Source: Caldifermentibacillus hisashii
GTDB taxonomy: Bacteria; Bacillota; Bacilli; Bacillales; Caldibacillaceae
DNA: 64,000 nucleotides
Reading direction: 5' to 3' (one strand)
Assembly (NCBI RefSeq): GCF_027568575.1
Contig: NZ_JANUVP010000004.1
The notes beneath the pieces are model-generated. The model ran no database searches, had not been told where the DNA came from, and worked only from the letters and a program-made list of their open reading frames with translations. The position numbers and the translations under genes were made by a program. Below, in pieces: positions 1 to 8,306 of this stretch (the stretch's first letter is position 1; every line of letters begins with the position of its first letter).

Positions 1-834
1 ATTTATTTCTGCAACGACATTAGCAGCCACACCGGCAACTCTTTGTGCTTCTTGAACAACAATGGCACGATTTGTTTTTTCAACGGAAGCAACAATCGTA
101 TCAACATCCAACGGACTTACTGTTCGCAAATCAACAACTTCAGCAGAATACCCTTCTTTTTCAAGTTCTTCAGCTGCTTTTAAAGATTCATGAACCATTG
201 CACCATAACTAATAATGGAAATATCCTTACCTTCACGCTTTATATCCGCTTTACCGATTTCAACGGTATAATCACCTTCAGGAACTTCTTGGCGGAATGA
301 GCGATAAAGTTTCATGTGTTCTAAAAAGATAACCGGGTCATCTGAACGAATGGCCGAGATTAATAATCCTTTTGCATCATAAGGAGTAGACGGAATCACG
401 ACTCTTAATCCCGGTGTTTGAGCCATTAACCCTTCTAAACTGTCCGCATGCATTTCCGGTGTATGAACCCCACCACCAAATGGTGAACGGAAAGTAATTG
501 GCATTTTATAACTCCCGCCGGTACGGAACCGGTAGCGAGCCATTTGACCGGCAATGGAATCCATCACTTCATATACGAAGCCGAAAAATTGGATTTCCGG
601 GACCGGACGGAAACCTTCAAGGGCTAAACCAATTGCAAGACCACCGATTCCGGATTCAGCAAGCGGTGTGTCAAATACACGGTCTTCGCCAAATTCTGCC
701 TGTAGGTTTTCGGTTGCGCGGAATACACCACCATTTTTCCCTACATCTTCCCCAAAAATTAATACTTTCTCATCCCTTTTTAATTCTTGGCGCATCGCAT
801 CATTAATTGCTTGAATCATTGTCATTTGAGCCAT
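1..834 (-). CDS. pdhB: Pyruvate dehydrogenase E1 component, beta subunit (3' end outside window)
   Basis: E1-beta pairs with E1-alpha to decarboxylate pyruvate and acetylate the lipoyl arm of E2. The ATG lies at 832-834, only 3 nt after the pdhA stop codon, and the frame stays open to base 1, giving about 278 of the usual 325 residues. The N-terminus (MAQMTMIQAINDAM, then a GEDVG motif and an AESGIGG motif) is typical of the transketolase-like pyrimidine-binding domain of PdhB. The tight spacing indicates translation coupled to pdhA in a pdhAB(CD) operon, with the remaining genes beyond the left edge. Identification is by family recognition; nothing unusual seen. Confidence 0.96.
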   Translation of the reverse strand, partial: MAQMTMIQAINDAMRQELKRDEKVLIFGEDVGKNGGVFRATENLQAEFGEDRVFDTPLAESGIGGLAIGLALEGFRPVPEIQFFGFVYEVMDSIAGQMARYRFRTGGSYKMPITFRSPFGGGVHTPEMHADSLEGLMAQTPGLRVVIPSTPYDAKGLLISAIRSDDPVIFLEHMKLYRSFRQEVPEGDYTVEIGKADIKREGKDISIISYGAMVHESLKAAEELEKEGYSAEVVDLRTVSPLDVDTIVASVEKTNRAIVVQEAQRVAGVAANVVAEIN

Positions 835-837
835 CGC

Positions 838-1953
838 TTACTTCGACTCCTTTTCTTTATAAATTTCGTACTGTTCTTTTAAATTAGAAGGTAATTCTAC
901 GTTCATAATCGATATCAAATCAGTAACTTTTTGTTTTGGAGCAGCATCTGCTTTCTTAATTGCTTCTTTAATATCTTCTTTTGCCTGTTCAATTACCTTT
1001 TCTTCCATTTCTTCATTCCAAATACCTTTATTTTCCAGATATTTACGGAACCGAACTAATGGATCTTTTTTCTCCCATTCACTATCTAATTCTTTTGTCC
1101 GATAACGGGTCGGATCATCACCGCTCATTGTGTGTGGACCATAGCGATATGTTAATGTTTCAATCAAAGTTGGTCCTTCTCCGTTTATTGCACGTTCTCT
1201 CGCTTCTTTTACTGCAGCATAAACAGCCAATGGATCCATACCATCTACTTGGATACCTGGAATACCGGCTGCAACCGCTTTTTGTGCAAGCGTCCGGGCA
1301 GCTGTTTGTTTTTCACGAGGAGTTGAAATTGCAAATTGATTGTTTTGTACAATAAAAATAGCAGGAACTTGATACGCACCAGCAAAATTAATACCTTCGT
1401 AAAAATCACCTTGTGAAGTACCGCCGTCACCTGTATATGTAATAGCGACAGATTTCTTCCCGTTTTTCTTAATTCCTAATGCAACTCCGGCTGTTTGGAC
1501 ATATTGGGCACCGATAATAATTTGTGGTGGAAGAATGTGTAAGTCTTCCGGTATTTGAATACCTTGGAAATGTCCGCGTGACCATAAAAACGCTTGATGT
1601 AAAGGCAACCCATGCCAAATGATTTGAGGTACATCACGATATCCCGGTAAAATGAAATCTTCCTTTTCTAATGCGAAATGAGAAGCAATTTGGGAAGCTT
1701 CTTGACCGGCTGTTGGTGCATAAAAACCGAGACGTCCTTGGCGATTTAATGAAATGCTGCGTTGATCAAGAATACGTGTATAAACCATACGACGCATCAA
1801 TTCTTGCAATTGTTCATCAGTTAGATCCGGAACAGCATCTTGGTTGACAATTTCCCCTTCTTCATTCAAAATTTGCAACGTTTGAAATTCTTTATCAACC
1901 ACATCAAGTTGTTTCGCTAGATCGACCACAATATTATTCGTTTTGGAGGCCAT
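838..1953 (-). CDS. pdhA: Pyruvate dehydrogenase E1 component, alpha subunit
   Basis: The 371-residue product has the expected length of Bacillus PdhA. It carries the thiamine diphosphate motif beginning GDGGTSQGDFYEG and ending in QNNQFAIS in its middle third, and the conserved RYGPHTMSGDDPTRYR loop that in other E1-alpha proteins contains the phosphorylation-loop region. It binds ThDP with PdhB to oxidise pyruvate to acetyl-CoA. An AAGGAAG ribosome binding site lies 7 nt before the ATG. It is the first gene of the pdh operon here; a set of repeated sites upstream (see 2074-2253) may control it. Confidence 0.97.
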   Translation of the reverse strand: MASKTNNIVVDLAKQLDVVDKEFQTLQILNEEGEIVNQDAVPDLTDEQLQELMRRMVYTRILDQRSISLNRQGRLGFYAPTAGQEASQIASHFALEKEDFILPGYRDVPQIIWHGLPLHQAFLWSRGHFQGIQIPEDLHILPPQIIIGAQYVQTAGVALGIKKNGKKSVAITYTGDGGTSQGDFYEGINFAGAYQVPAIFIVQNNQFAISTPREKQTAARTLAQKAVAAGIPGIQVDGMDPLAVYAAVKEARERAINGEGPTLIETLTYRYGPHTMSGDDPTRYRTKELDSEWEKKDPLVRFRKYLENKGIWNEEMEEKVIEQAKEDIKEAIKKADAAPKQKVTDLISIMNVELPSNLKEQYEIYKEKESK

Positions 1954-2073
1954 GTTTCTCTTCCTTTCTTTATGAAATTTTTTATTCTACTCATATTTTC
2001 CCTTTAACACGTAAAAAGAAACATTTTTTTTAATAATTTCTTTCTTATCCCCCGCCAAGGTAACTTTTTAATC

Positions 2074-2253
2074 TGTACCAATAGTTGATCAAATAAAATT
2101 GATACAATCATTTTCATAAATAAGTGTACACCTACAAAAACCAATTCGTCAATCTTTTTGGGTTTTAAAAAGTATTTTTCTTCAATAAGTTATTTTTTAA
2201 AAAAATTCTGTTTCCATCTGTACTAATAATAAAATCATATCTGTATTAGTACA
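2074..2253 (-). promoter_or_regulatory. Candidate operator sites upstream of pdhA
   Basis: In the roughly 375-base gap between pdhA and the ykyA terminator there are three copies of a ten-base word: TGTACCAATA at 2074-2083, TGTACTAATA at 2219-2228, and its exact inverse TATTAGTACA at 2244-2253. The last two form a perfect 10-bp inverted repeat with a 15-base spacer. No clear sigma-A promoter could be fixed by eye. The sites resemble a transcription factor operator, but the factor is unknown. The rest of the gap is AT-rich with no gene seen. Confidence 0.4.
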
Positions 2254-2327
2254 AAATTGCATAAATAACTTACTAATATGATTTATCCCACCTTAACGGA
2301 AAGACAAATACCCCCAATTAAAGATTC

Positions 2328-2364
2328 AAAAAAAGTAACCCAATCCAATTTTGAGTTACTTTTT
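2328..2364 (-). terminator. Intrinsic terminator of ykyA
   Basis: A stem AAAAAGTAAC / GTTACTTTTT flanks a short loop, and on the minus strand it is followed by a T run. The ykyA stop codon lies inside the stem. Confidence 0.8.
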
Positions 2365-3006
2365 AATAAGTCCGGCTTTACGATAAAATGCCAACTTTTT
2401 CTTATTGTACTTTTTTGTCAATTCATTAAATTGATCGTTAAGTAAATATACTTGTTCATAAGCTTGGTTAATTTCATCAATTTTTTCTTGCAATTTTTCC
2501 AGCGTCATATTCTTATCTTTAAAGGCTTCATACAATTTTTTATCTTTTTTTGTCGCCTTGCTGTATTCAGCATATAGCTGATGATAAACTTTATATCTTT
2601 TTTCCATAATTGCATAAAGTTCCTGTCCATCTTTTTTTAGTTGTGATGATTCAAGTTTATCAATTTGATTCTTTACCGATTCAAATTTTTCACTGGCGGT
2701 AACAATACTTTTCTTTTCTTCATTTAGGTGTTCCTGCCTTTGGTTCGAAACTTCAATTGCCTCGTCCGCAAGAGCAATCAATTTGTCGTGTTCCTTATAT
2801 CCTAATTCGATGATTTGCTCGTAAAGTTTTTTCTCCTTTTCCTCTAACTTGATCAATGGTTTTTGCTCGTTTTTAAAATCTTCTTCCAGTTTTACAACTT
2901 CTTCCAGTTTTTTATGTATCTTTTCCTCCGGTCGTGAAAAACATCCGGATAAAATAGCGATAACCAGCAATAAGATAATCTGTAATTTTAAATTTCGGTT
3001 TTTCAA
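2356..3006 (-). CDS. ykyA: YkyA-type cell-surface lipoprotein
   Basis: The 216-residue protein starts with a basic, hydrophobic signal and a lipobox LSGC around residues 19-22, so it should be lipidated and held on the outer face of the membrane. The rest is highly charged and almost entirely helical, with long coiled-coil stretches rich in Lys and Glu, as in the YkyA family (putative cell-wall-binding lipoprotein). It lies between def and pdhA exactly as in B. subtilis. The molecular role of this family is not established. It has its own terminator, so it is probably transcribed alone. Confidence 0.88.
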   Translation of the reverse strand: MKNRNLKLQIILLLVIAILSGCFSRPEEKIHKKLEEVVKLEEDFKNEQKPLIKLEEKEKKLYEQIIELGYKEHDKLIALADEAIEVSNQRQEHLNEEKKSIVTASEKFESVKNQIDKLESSQLKKDGQELYAIMEKRYKVYHQLYAEYSKATKKDKKLYEAFKDKNMTLEKLQEKIDEINQAYEQVYLLNDQFNELTKKYNKKKLAFYRKAGLIKK

Positions 3007-3236
3007 GATAGGACCTCCAATCTTTATCCATATTATAATTGAACTGCATAATATATGGCAGAAAAGTTTTTCTTAAATCTCTTGCTCCTATCGATAAACC
3101 AACTTTCTATACTATATTCATAGAATCCATTTACTATACCATATGATAGATTGTTTTATTAACTTTTTGGCAAAACTTTGTTAGACTGTTTGGTAGACTG
3201 TTTATAGTTAAAAGTTTTATACGAGGAGGGATATAT

Positions 3237-3791
3237 GTGATAATAATGAAAGATATTATTCGTGACGGGCACCCGACATTAAGAAAAGTTGCCGAGGAAG
3301 TAGCAATGCCGCCGTCTGAAGAAGATAAAAAAATATTAAAGTCCTTATTGGAGTATGTAATAAACAGCCAAGATGAAGAAATCGCTCAAAAATACGGATT
3401 ACGTCCGGGAATCGGTCTGGCCGCTCCACAGATCAATGTTTCAAAAAGAATGATTGCCGTTCATGTGGAAGATGAAAAAGGAAAACTCTATAGTTATGCT
3501 TTATTTAATCCAAAAATTGTCAGTCACTCAGTGGAAAAATCATATTTAAAAAACGGTGAAGGCTGCCTTTCCGTTGATGAGCCCCATCCCGGATTAGTTC
3601 CTCGCCACGCCCGTGTAACCGTGAAAGGATACAATATGAACGGTGAGGAAGTAAAAATACGTCTGAAAGGACTACCGGCGATTGCTTTTCAACATGAAAT
3701 TGATCATTTAAACGGGATTCTTTTCTACGACCGAATTGACCAGGAAAATCCGTTTGGGCCAATTGAAAATGGTATTGCTATTGAATTTTAA
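3237..3791 (+). CDS. def: Peptide deformylase
   Basis: Removes the formyl group from the N-terminal methionine of new proteins, using a metal ion. All three family motifs are present: GIGLAAPQ at 58-65, EGCLS at 108-112 and HEIDH at 153-157; Cys110, His153 and His157 are the expected metal ligands and Glu154 the catalytic base. The long insertion between residues 40 and 57 and the 184-residue length match the Gram-positive type (B. subtilis DefB/YkrB). GTG at 3237 is chosen because a GAGGAGGG site lies 6 nt upstream; the ATG at 3246 is an alternative. Divergent from ykyA. Confidence 0.96.
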   Translation: MIIMKDIIRDGHPTLRKVAEEVAMPPSEEDKKILKSLLEYVINSQDEEIAQKYGLRPGIGLAAPQINVSKRMIAVHVEDEKGKLYSYALFNPKIVSHSVEKSYLKNGEGCLSVDEPHPGLVPRHARVTVKGYNMNGEEVKIRLKGLPAIAFQHEIDHLNGILFYDRIDQENPFGPIENGIAIEF

Positions 3792-3863
3792 TTTTTTGAA
3801 ATCATCATTTATTTAATAGAGAAGGGAAATCCAAAACTTTAACAAATATTCCAGATTGCACCA

Positions 3864-3957
3864 TGAAATTTATAAGAGGTTTGTCATATAATATAAATAG
3901 AGATAAGTTTATGGGTTCCGGAAAAATCAACAAAGTTTTCTGTTTGATAAAACTTTG
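3864..3957 (+). promoter_or_regulatory. Probable promoter and translational hairpin for the 23-residue ORF
   Basis: A TATAAT box at 3887-3892 has only a poor -35 (TGAAAT at 3864-3869, spacer 17). Downstream, CAAAGTTTT (3931-3939) and AAAACTTTG (3949-3957) form a perfect 9-bp stem whose 3' end touches the GGAGGG ribosome binding site. Confidence 0.4.
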
Positions 3958-3973
3958 GAGGGAGTGTTCAACG

Positions 3974-4045
3974 ATGTTAAAAAAGCTTAAGAAAAAGCTT
4001 GCAAATCGTTGGAAAGAATTGTTACGAAAAAAAATGATTGCATAA
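3974..4045 (+). CDS. Small basic amphipathic peptide, 23 residues
   Basis: Not recognised as a named family. The ORF begins with ATG 9 nt after a strong GGAGGGAG site and ends just before a rho-independent terminator (4048-4080), so it fits a small monocistronic unit between def and rpoY. The product starts MLKKLKKKLANRW and is rich in Lys/Arg with Leu, Trp, Ile spaced every three to four residues, the pattern of a positively charged amphipathic helix. Such a peptide could bind membranes or RNA; this is inference. A 9-bp hairpin abuts the ribosome binding site and might regulate translation. It could also be chance coding in a structured RNA. Confidence 0.5.
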   Translation: MLKKLKKKLANRWKELLRKKMIA

Positions 4046-4047
4046 TC

Positions 4048-4080
4048 GGGCTTGTCTTAAATATAGACTTGCCCTTTTTT
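4048..4080 (+). terminator. Intrinsic terminator after the 23-residue ORF
   Basis: GGGC, TT, GTCT pairs with AGAC, TT, GCCC around an AT-rich loop and is followed by six T residues. Confidence 0.8.
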
Positions 4081-4262
4081 CACTCATGAAATAGTTAGTT
4101 TCATTTGTTCTAACATGATTTTCTCAATCAAAAAATTTTATTTCATGATGATGAATGTGGTAAGCTGTATATAAATAACTTGGTTCGGTACAAAATTGAT
4201 TCATGGAAATAGTTTTAAAAAAATTTTTCGGGTCATTTCGTGCATTTATTTTTTGTTTTCGC

Positions 4263-4268
4263 TATAAT
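4263..4268 (+). promoter_or_regulatory. Probable -10 box of the rpoY-rnjA promoter
   Basis: TATAAT lies 45 nt upstream of the rpoY start codon. No good -35 hexamer is visible at the right spacing, so only the -10 is proposed. Confidence 0.4.
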
Positions 4269-4313
4269 AAGGAAAGTTATTTTTGAAATCGGTTAAGGAG
4301 AGGTTTAAGCAAA

Positions 4314-4523
4314 ATGATTTTTAAGGTTTATGTTCAAGAGTCAAAAAATCAAATACCAGTCAGGGAACGGACAAAGGCGCTTTATTTAGAAGCTGATTCT
4401 AAAATAGAAGTGTATCGGAAATTTAAAGAAACCCCATATCTAATCGAGCATATTCAAGAATTAGAAGGAAACTATCTTGAATATGAAAAACAAAGCAATA
4501 ATTTTAAGTTAATGGAGATTTAA
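4314..4523 (+). CDS. rpoY: RNA polymerase epsilon subunit
   Basis: A 69-residue protein of the YkzG/RpoY family, a small auxiliary subunit of Firmicutes RNA polymerase bound near the jaw of the core enzyme. The sequence begins MIFKVYVQESKNQIPVRERT, the typical N-terminus of this family, and the length matches. Its stop codon is one base before the rnjA start, so the two genes are translationally coupled, as in other Bacillaceae. A GGAGAGG site precedes the ATG. Confidence 0.93.
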   Translation: MIFKVYVQESKNQIPVRERTKALYLEADSKIEVYRKFKETPYLIEHIQELEGNYLEYEKQSNNFKLMEI

Positions 4524-4524
4524 T

Positions 4525-6192
4525 ATGAAATTGGTAAAAAATGATCAAACTGCCGTTTTTGCCCTTGGGGGTTTAGGGGAAATCGGGAAAAATACGTATG
4601 CTGTTCAGTATCAGGACGAAATTATCATCATCGATGCCGGTATTAAGTTCCCTGAAGATGAATTACTTGGAATCGATTATGTTATTCCGGATTATTCTTT
4701 TTTAGTCAAGAATCAGGAAAAAGTTAAAGGTTTATTTATTACTCATGGTCACGAAGATCATATCGGCGGTGTACCTTATCTGTTGAAACAGATCAATATT
4801 CCGATCTACGCTGGTAGATTGGCCATTGAACTCATCCGCAATAAATTGGAAGAGCATGGCTTACTTCGGACAGCCAATTTAATTGAAATAAAAGAAGAGG
4901 ATGTTATCAAATTCCGAAAAACATCCGTTTCCTTCTTTCGGACAACTCATAGCATTCCTGATTCGTTTGGAATTGTTGTCAAAACGCCTCCTGGTAATAT
5001 TGTTCATACTGGAGACTTCAAATTTGATTTTACACCGGTTGGTGAACTGGCCAATTTAACAAAAATGGCAGAAATCGGGAAAGAAGGAGTCCTTTGTCTA
5101 TTATCAGACAGCACGAATAGTGAAGTACCTGAATTTACGATGTCTGAAAGAAAAGTCGGTGAAAGTATAAATGATATTTTCCGGAAAGTTGACGGCCGGA
5201 TTATCTTTGCAACCTTTGCATCCAATATTCACCGGTTACAACAAGTAACGGAAGCCGCAGTAAAAAGCGGCAGAAAAATTGCCGTATTTGGCAGAAGTAT
5301 GGAAGCTGCAATGGAAATCGGACAACAACTCGGATATATTAAATGCCCGAAAGATACAATTATCGATAACAATCAATTAAATCGATTACCAGCGAATCAA
5401 GTTGTTATTTTATGCACCGGTACGCAAGGTGAACCTATGGCTGCTCTGTCGAGAATAGCAAACGGAACACATAGGCAGATCCAAATTATCCCCGGTGACA
5501 CGGTCGTATTTTCTTCATCGCCGATACCGGGAAATACATCCAGCATCAATCGAACGATAAATTTGCTTTATCGGGCGGGTGCTGAAGTTATTTACGGCGC
5601 ATTAAGCGATGTCCATACATCAGGACATGGCGGGCAGGAAGAGCAAAAATTGATGCTGCGACTTATTCAACCTAAATTTTTTGTACCGATCCATGGTGAA
5701 TATCGTATGCAGATTACGCATGCGAAAATTGCAATGGAATGTGGAATACCTGAAGAAAATTGTTTTATTATGGATAATGGTGATGTCCTTGCTTTATCCA
5801 GTGACGCGGCGCAAGTAACCGGGAAAATTCCATCCGGTTCCATTTATATCGACGGTAGCGGTATCGGTGATATTGGGAACATTGTACTTCGTGACCGGCG
5901 GATTTTATCGGAAGAAGGATTGGTTATTGTTGTTGTCAGCATTGATATGAAGAATTTTAAAATTGCAGCCGGTCCTGACATTATCTCTCGAGGATTTGTT
6001 TACATGCGCGAATCTGGTGATTTAATCAACGAAGCTCAAAATATGATTTCAAGACATCTTGAAAAAATTATGGAAAGAAAAACAAGCCAATGGTCTGAAA
6101 TTAAAAACGAAATCAGTGATTTACTAGGACCATTCTTGTATGAAAAAACAAAAAGAAAGCCAATGATTTTACCGATTATTATGGAAGTTTAA
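4525..6192 (+). CDS. rnjA: Ribonuclease J1
   Basis: A 555-residue metallo-beta-lactamase/beta-CASP ribonuclease that acts as 5'-3' exonuclease and endonuclease in mRNA decay and rRNA maturation. The zinc motif HGHEDH is at residues 74-79, followed by the second histidine region (TTHSIPDSFG), the HTGDFKFD motif, and the SDSTN and SGHGG elements of the beta-CASP fold. Length and N-terminus match B. subtilis RnjA (YkqC). It follows rpoY with a single-base gap and ends at a strong terminator. Confidence 0.97.
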   Translation: MKLVKNDQTAVFALGGLGEIGKNTYAVQYQDEIIIIDAGIKFPEDELLGIDYVIPDYSFLVKNQEKVKGLFITHGHEDHIGGVPYLLKQINIPIYAGRLAIELIRNKLEEHGLLRTANLIEIKEEDVIKFRKTSVSFFRTTHSIPDSFGIVVKTPPGNIVHTGDFKFDFTPVGELANLTKMAEIGKEGVLCLLSDSTNSEVPEFTMSERKVGESINDIFRKVDGRIIFATFASNIHRLQQVTEAAVKSGRKIAVFGRSMEAAMEIGQQLGYIKCPKDTIIDNNQLNRLPANQVVILCTGTQGEPMAALSRIANGTHRQIQIIPGDTVVFSSSPIPGNTSSINRTINLLYRAGAEVIYGALSDVHTSGHGGQEEQKLMLRLIQPKFFVPIHGEYRMQITHAKIAMECGIPEENCFIMDNGDVLALSSDAAQVTGKIPSGSIYIDGSGIGDIGNIVLRDRRILSEEGLVIVVVSIDMKNFKIAAGPDIISRGFVYMRESGDLINEAQNMISRHLEKIMERKTSQWSEIKNEISDLLGPFLYEKTKRKPMILPIIMEV

Positions 6193-6226
6193 AAAAACCG
6201 CCGCCAAAATTTTGGCGGCGTTTTTG
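6191..6226 (+). terminator. Bidirectional terminator between rnjA and ktrC
   Basis: ACCGCCGCCAAAA / TTTTGGCGGCGTTTTT forms a GC-rich stem flanked by A and T runs, serving the convergent genes on either side. Confidence 0.9.
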
Positions 6227-6248
6227 CATATTTACTAATTAATATTCC

Positions 6249-6911
6249 TTATCCTTGTAACATTTTGATCTCAAACCGATTAATATCGGTATCAGAACCA
6301 ATGACAATTAAAATATCACCGTTTTGGATCACTTCCGTTGCCTGTGGTGAAACAATGATGTCGTGGTGCCTTTTAATCGCCACAATATTGATTCCGTATT
6401 TTGCCCGGATATCTAACTGGGCAATCGCATAACCTGCTATCACTTCATTGACGGCGATCTCAACAATACTATATTTATCAGATAATTCCAGATAATCAAG
6501 TACATTCGATGACACCAAATTATGTGCGATTCTTTTTCCCATATCACGTTCAGGATGGACTACTTGATCAGCGCCAATTTTACGTAAAACTTTTTCATGG
6601 TAATCATTTAATGCTTTTGATGTTACGATTTTTACTCCTAATTCTTTTAAAATAAGGGTAGTCAAAATACTTGCTTGAATATCATTCCCAATCGCCACAA
6701 TAACATGATCAAAATTACGGATGCCAAGGCTTTTCAATATAGTTTCATCCGTCGAATCGCCAACGACTGCATGAGTGACAATATTTGAATATTCATTAAC
6801 TAAGTCCTCATTTTTATCTATGGCCAATACACTCATTCCAAGTTTCGTCAATTCGCGGCAAATACTTCCGCCAAATCGTCCTAAGCCGATGACGACAAAT
6901 TCCTTTTTCAC
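6249..6911 (-). CDS. ktrC: K+ channel gating subunit KtrC (RCK domain protein)
   Basis: A 220-residue cytosolic ring-forming subunit that gates a Ktr potassium channel in response to nucleotides. Residues 9-14 (GLGRFG) are the start of the Rossmann nucleotide-binding RCK_N domain, and the C-terminal third is the RCK_C domain, which in this family can bind c-di-AMP. Position next to rnjA matches B. subtilis ktrC (ykqB). Its usual membrane partner KtrD is encoded at 28972-30321, and the c-di-AMP sensor DarB is at 10081. A TGGAGGAA site lies before the ATG. Confidence 0.92.
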   Translation of the reverse strand: MKKEFVVIGLGRFGGSICRELTKLGMSVLAIDKNEDLVNEYSNIVTHAVVGDSTDETILKSLGIRNFDHVIVAIGNDIQASILTTLILKELGVKIVTSKALNDYHEKVLRKIGADQVVHPERDMGKRIAHNLVSSNVLDYLELSDKYSIVEIAVNEVIAGYAIAQLDIRAKYGINIVAIKRHHDIIVSPQATEVIQNGDILIVIGSDTDINRFEIKMLQG

Positions 6912-7005
6912 AAAAATTCCTCCAGGTCTCTCATAAGAATCACAATTACTTCAAAATAATTTTAAATGGATGATGGACATTTCTCAACTATTTTTAAAAA
7001 CGAAA

Positions 7006-8127
7006 TCATCCATTCCCTATTTGTTGAAAATACGTATTTACTGTTTTTATGCCGGTTTCAATACAAGCTTCGTCGGGGGAAAGCTTCGTACTGTGTAATC
7101 CATATTCACTGCCTGCCCCGAGCCAAAACATAAAGCCGGGAATTTCTTTAAGAAAATAACCGAAATCTTCCCCGGTCATCGCTTCATGACATGTCACGAA
7201 ATGAATATCTGTATGCTTTTTAATCATGTCGATAAACTCGGCAACCATCTTCTCATCATTGTATACTTGATAATAATTTGCCCCATAATCAATGGTCGCT
7301 TTACAATCAAATCCAATCTCAATCCCATTTACAAGCTTCTCAATTCTTTTTTTTACTTTTATCATCGATTCCGGTGATAATGTCCTTATTGTTCCTTCCA
7401 GCCTTGCCCTTTCAGCAATCACATTTTGGACAGTCCCGGCGGTTAGTTTCCCTATTGTTACGACAACATTGTCCAGCGGGTCGACATTTCTTGAAACAAT
7501 GGTTTGCAGTCCCGAAATCAATTGAGTGGCGGCAATGACCATATCGTTCGTTCGATGAGGGTAGGCAGCATGACCGCCTTTTCCAACCAGATCAATAAAT
7601 AGTTCCGATGTGTTGGCAAATAATAATCCCGGTTTAGTCGCAATTGTTCCCGCAGGATATTCCGGTGCAATATGCAGGGCAAAAATAACATTCGGCCACC
7701 ATTCTTTGATAATATCCGAATCCAGCATTGGCCGAGCCCCACCAGGTCCTTCCTCAGCAGGTTGAAAAATAAATAATGCATCATCATCGATCGGCTCTTC
7801 AATCAGTTTGGATAAAGCACCTAAAGCAACGGTCATATGGATATCATGTCCACACGCATGCATCCGTCCTTGATGTCTCGATTGAAAAGGAAGTCCGGTT
7901 TCTTCCGTTAACGGCAATCCGTCGATATCGGTCCGATAAGCAATTAAACGATTCCCTACCCGACCACTAACTTTTACAAAAATCCCTGTTTTCCAAGTTT
8001 TAACCTCCAAGCGATCTTGCGGCAGGGAACGAATAAAATCTAATAAATATTTTTGCGTTTCATATTCTTGAAAGCCAAGTTCCGGAATTTGATGTAAATC
8101 CCTTCTTATTTTTCTAAAATTAATCAT
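7006..8127 (-). CDS. dapL: N-acetyldiaminopimelate deacetylase
   Basis: M20-family metallohydrolase of 373 residues that releases acetate from N-acetyl-LL-diaminopimelate in the acetylated branch of the DAP/lysine pathway. The metal-binding motif HACGHD is at 90-95, PAEEGPGG follows near residue 128, and EAMTGEDFGYF is near the C-terminus. It corresponds to B. subtilis YkuR. It lies downstream of dapH on the same strand, but a terminator-like structure (8222-8288) separates them. A GGAGGC site precedes the start codon. Confidence 0.88.
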   Translation of the reverse strand: MINFRKIRRDLHQIPELGFQEYETQKYLLDFIRSLPQDRLEVKTWKTGIFVKVSGRVGNRLIAYRTDIDGLPLTEETGLPFQSRHQGRMHACGHDIHMTVALGALSKLIEEPIDDDALFIFQPAEEGPGGARPMLDSDIIKEWWPNVIFALHIAPEYPAGTIATKPGLLFANTSELFIDLVGKGGHAAYPHRTNDMVIAATQLISGLQTIVSRNVDPLDNVVVTIGKLTAGTVQNVIAERARLEGTIRTLSPESMIKVKKRIEKLVNGIEIGFDCKATIDYGANYYQVYNDEKMVAEFIDMIKKHTDIHFVTCHEAMTGEDFGYFLKEIPGFMFWLGAGSEYGLHSTKLSPDEACIETGIKTVNTYFQQIGNG

Positions 8128-8221
8128 TTTTTGCCTCCTGTCTTCTCAAGGCTTCCATTTGCCCTTTTCGAAAAAAATTGTTGCGATTTGATTGAAAAGT
8201 GGCGGAACAGCTCTGGATTAT

Positions 8222-8288
8222 AAAAAGAGCTTTTCCTTATGTCTCGACTGCCATTTATTCAGTCTATACATATGTATCGGAAAAGCTC
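8222..8288 (-). terminator. Large hairpin terminator/attenuator between dapH and dapL
   Basis: On the minus strand GAGCTTTTCC (8288-8279) pairs perfectly with GGAAAAGCTC (8236-8227), followed by TTTTT. The 42-base loop holds smaller inverted repeats (ATACATATGTAT; GACTG/CAGTC). It could terminate or attenuate transcription from dapH into dapL. Confidence 0.65.
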
Positions 8289-8306
8289 CTGAAACTAGTT
8301 ATCCCC

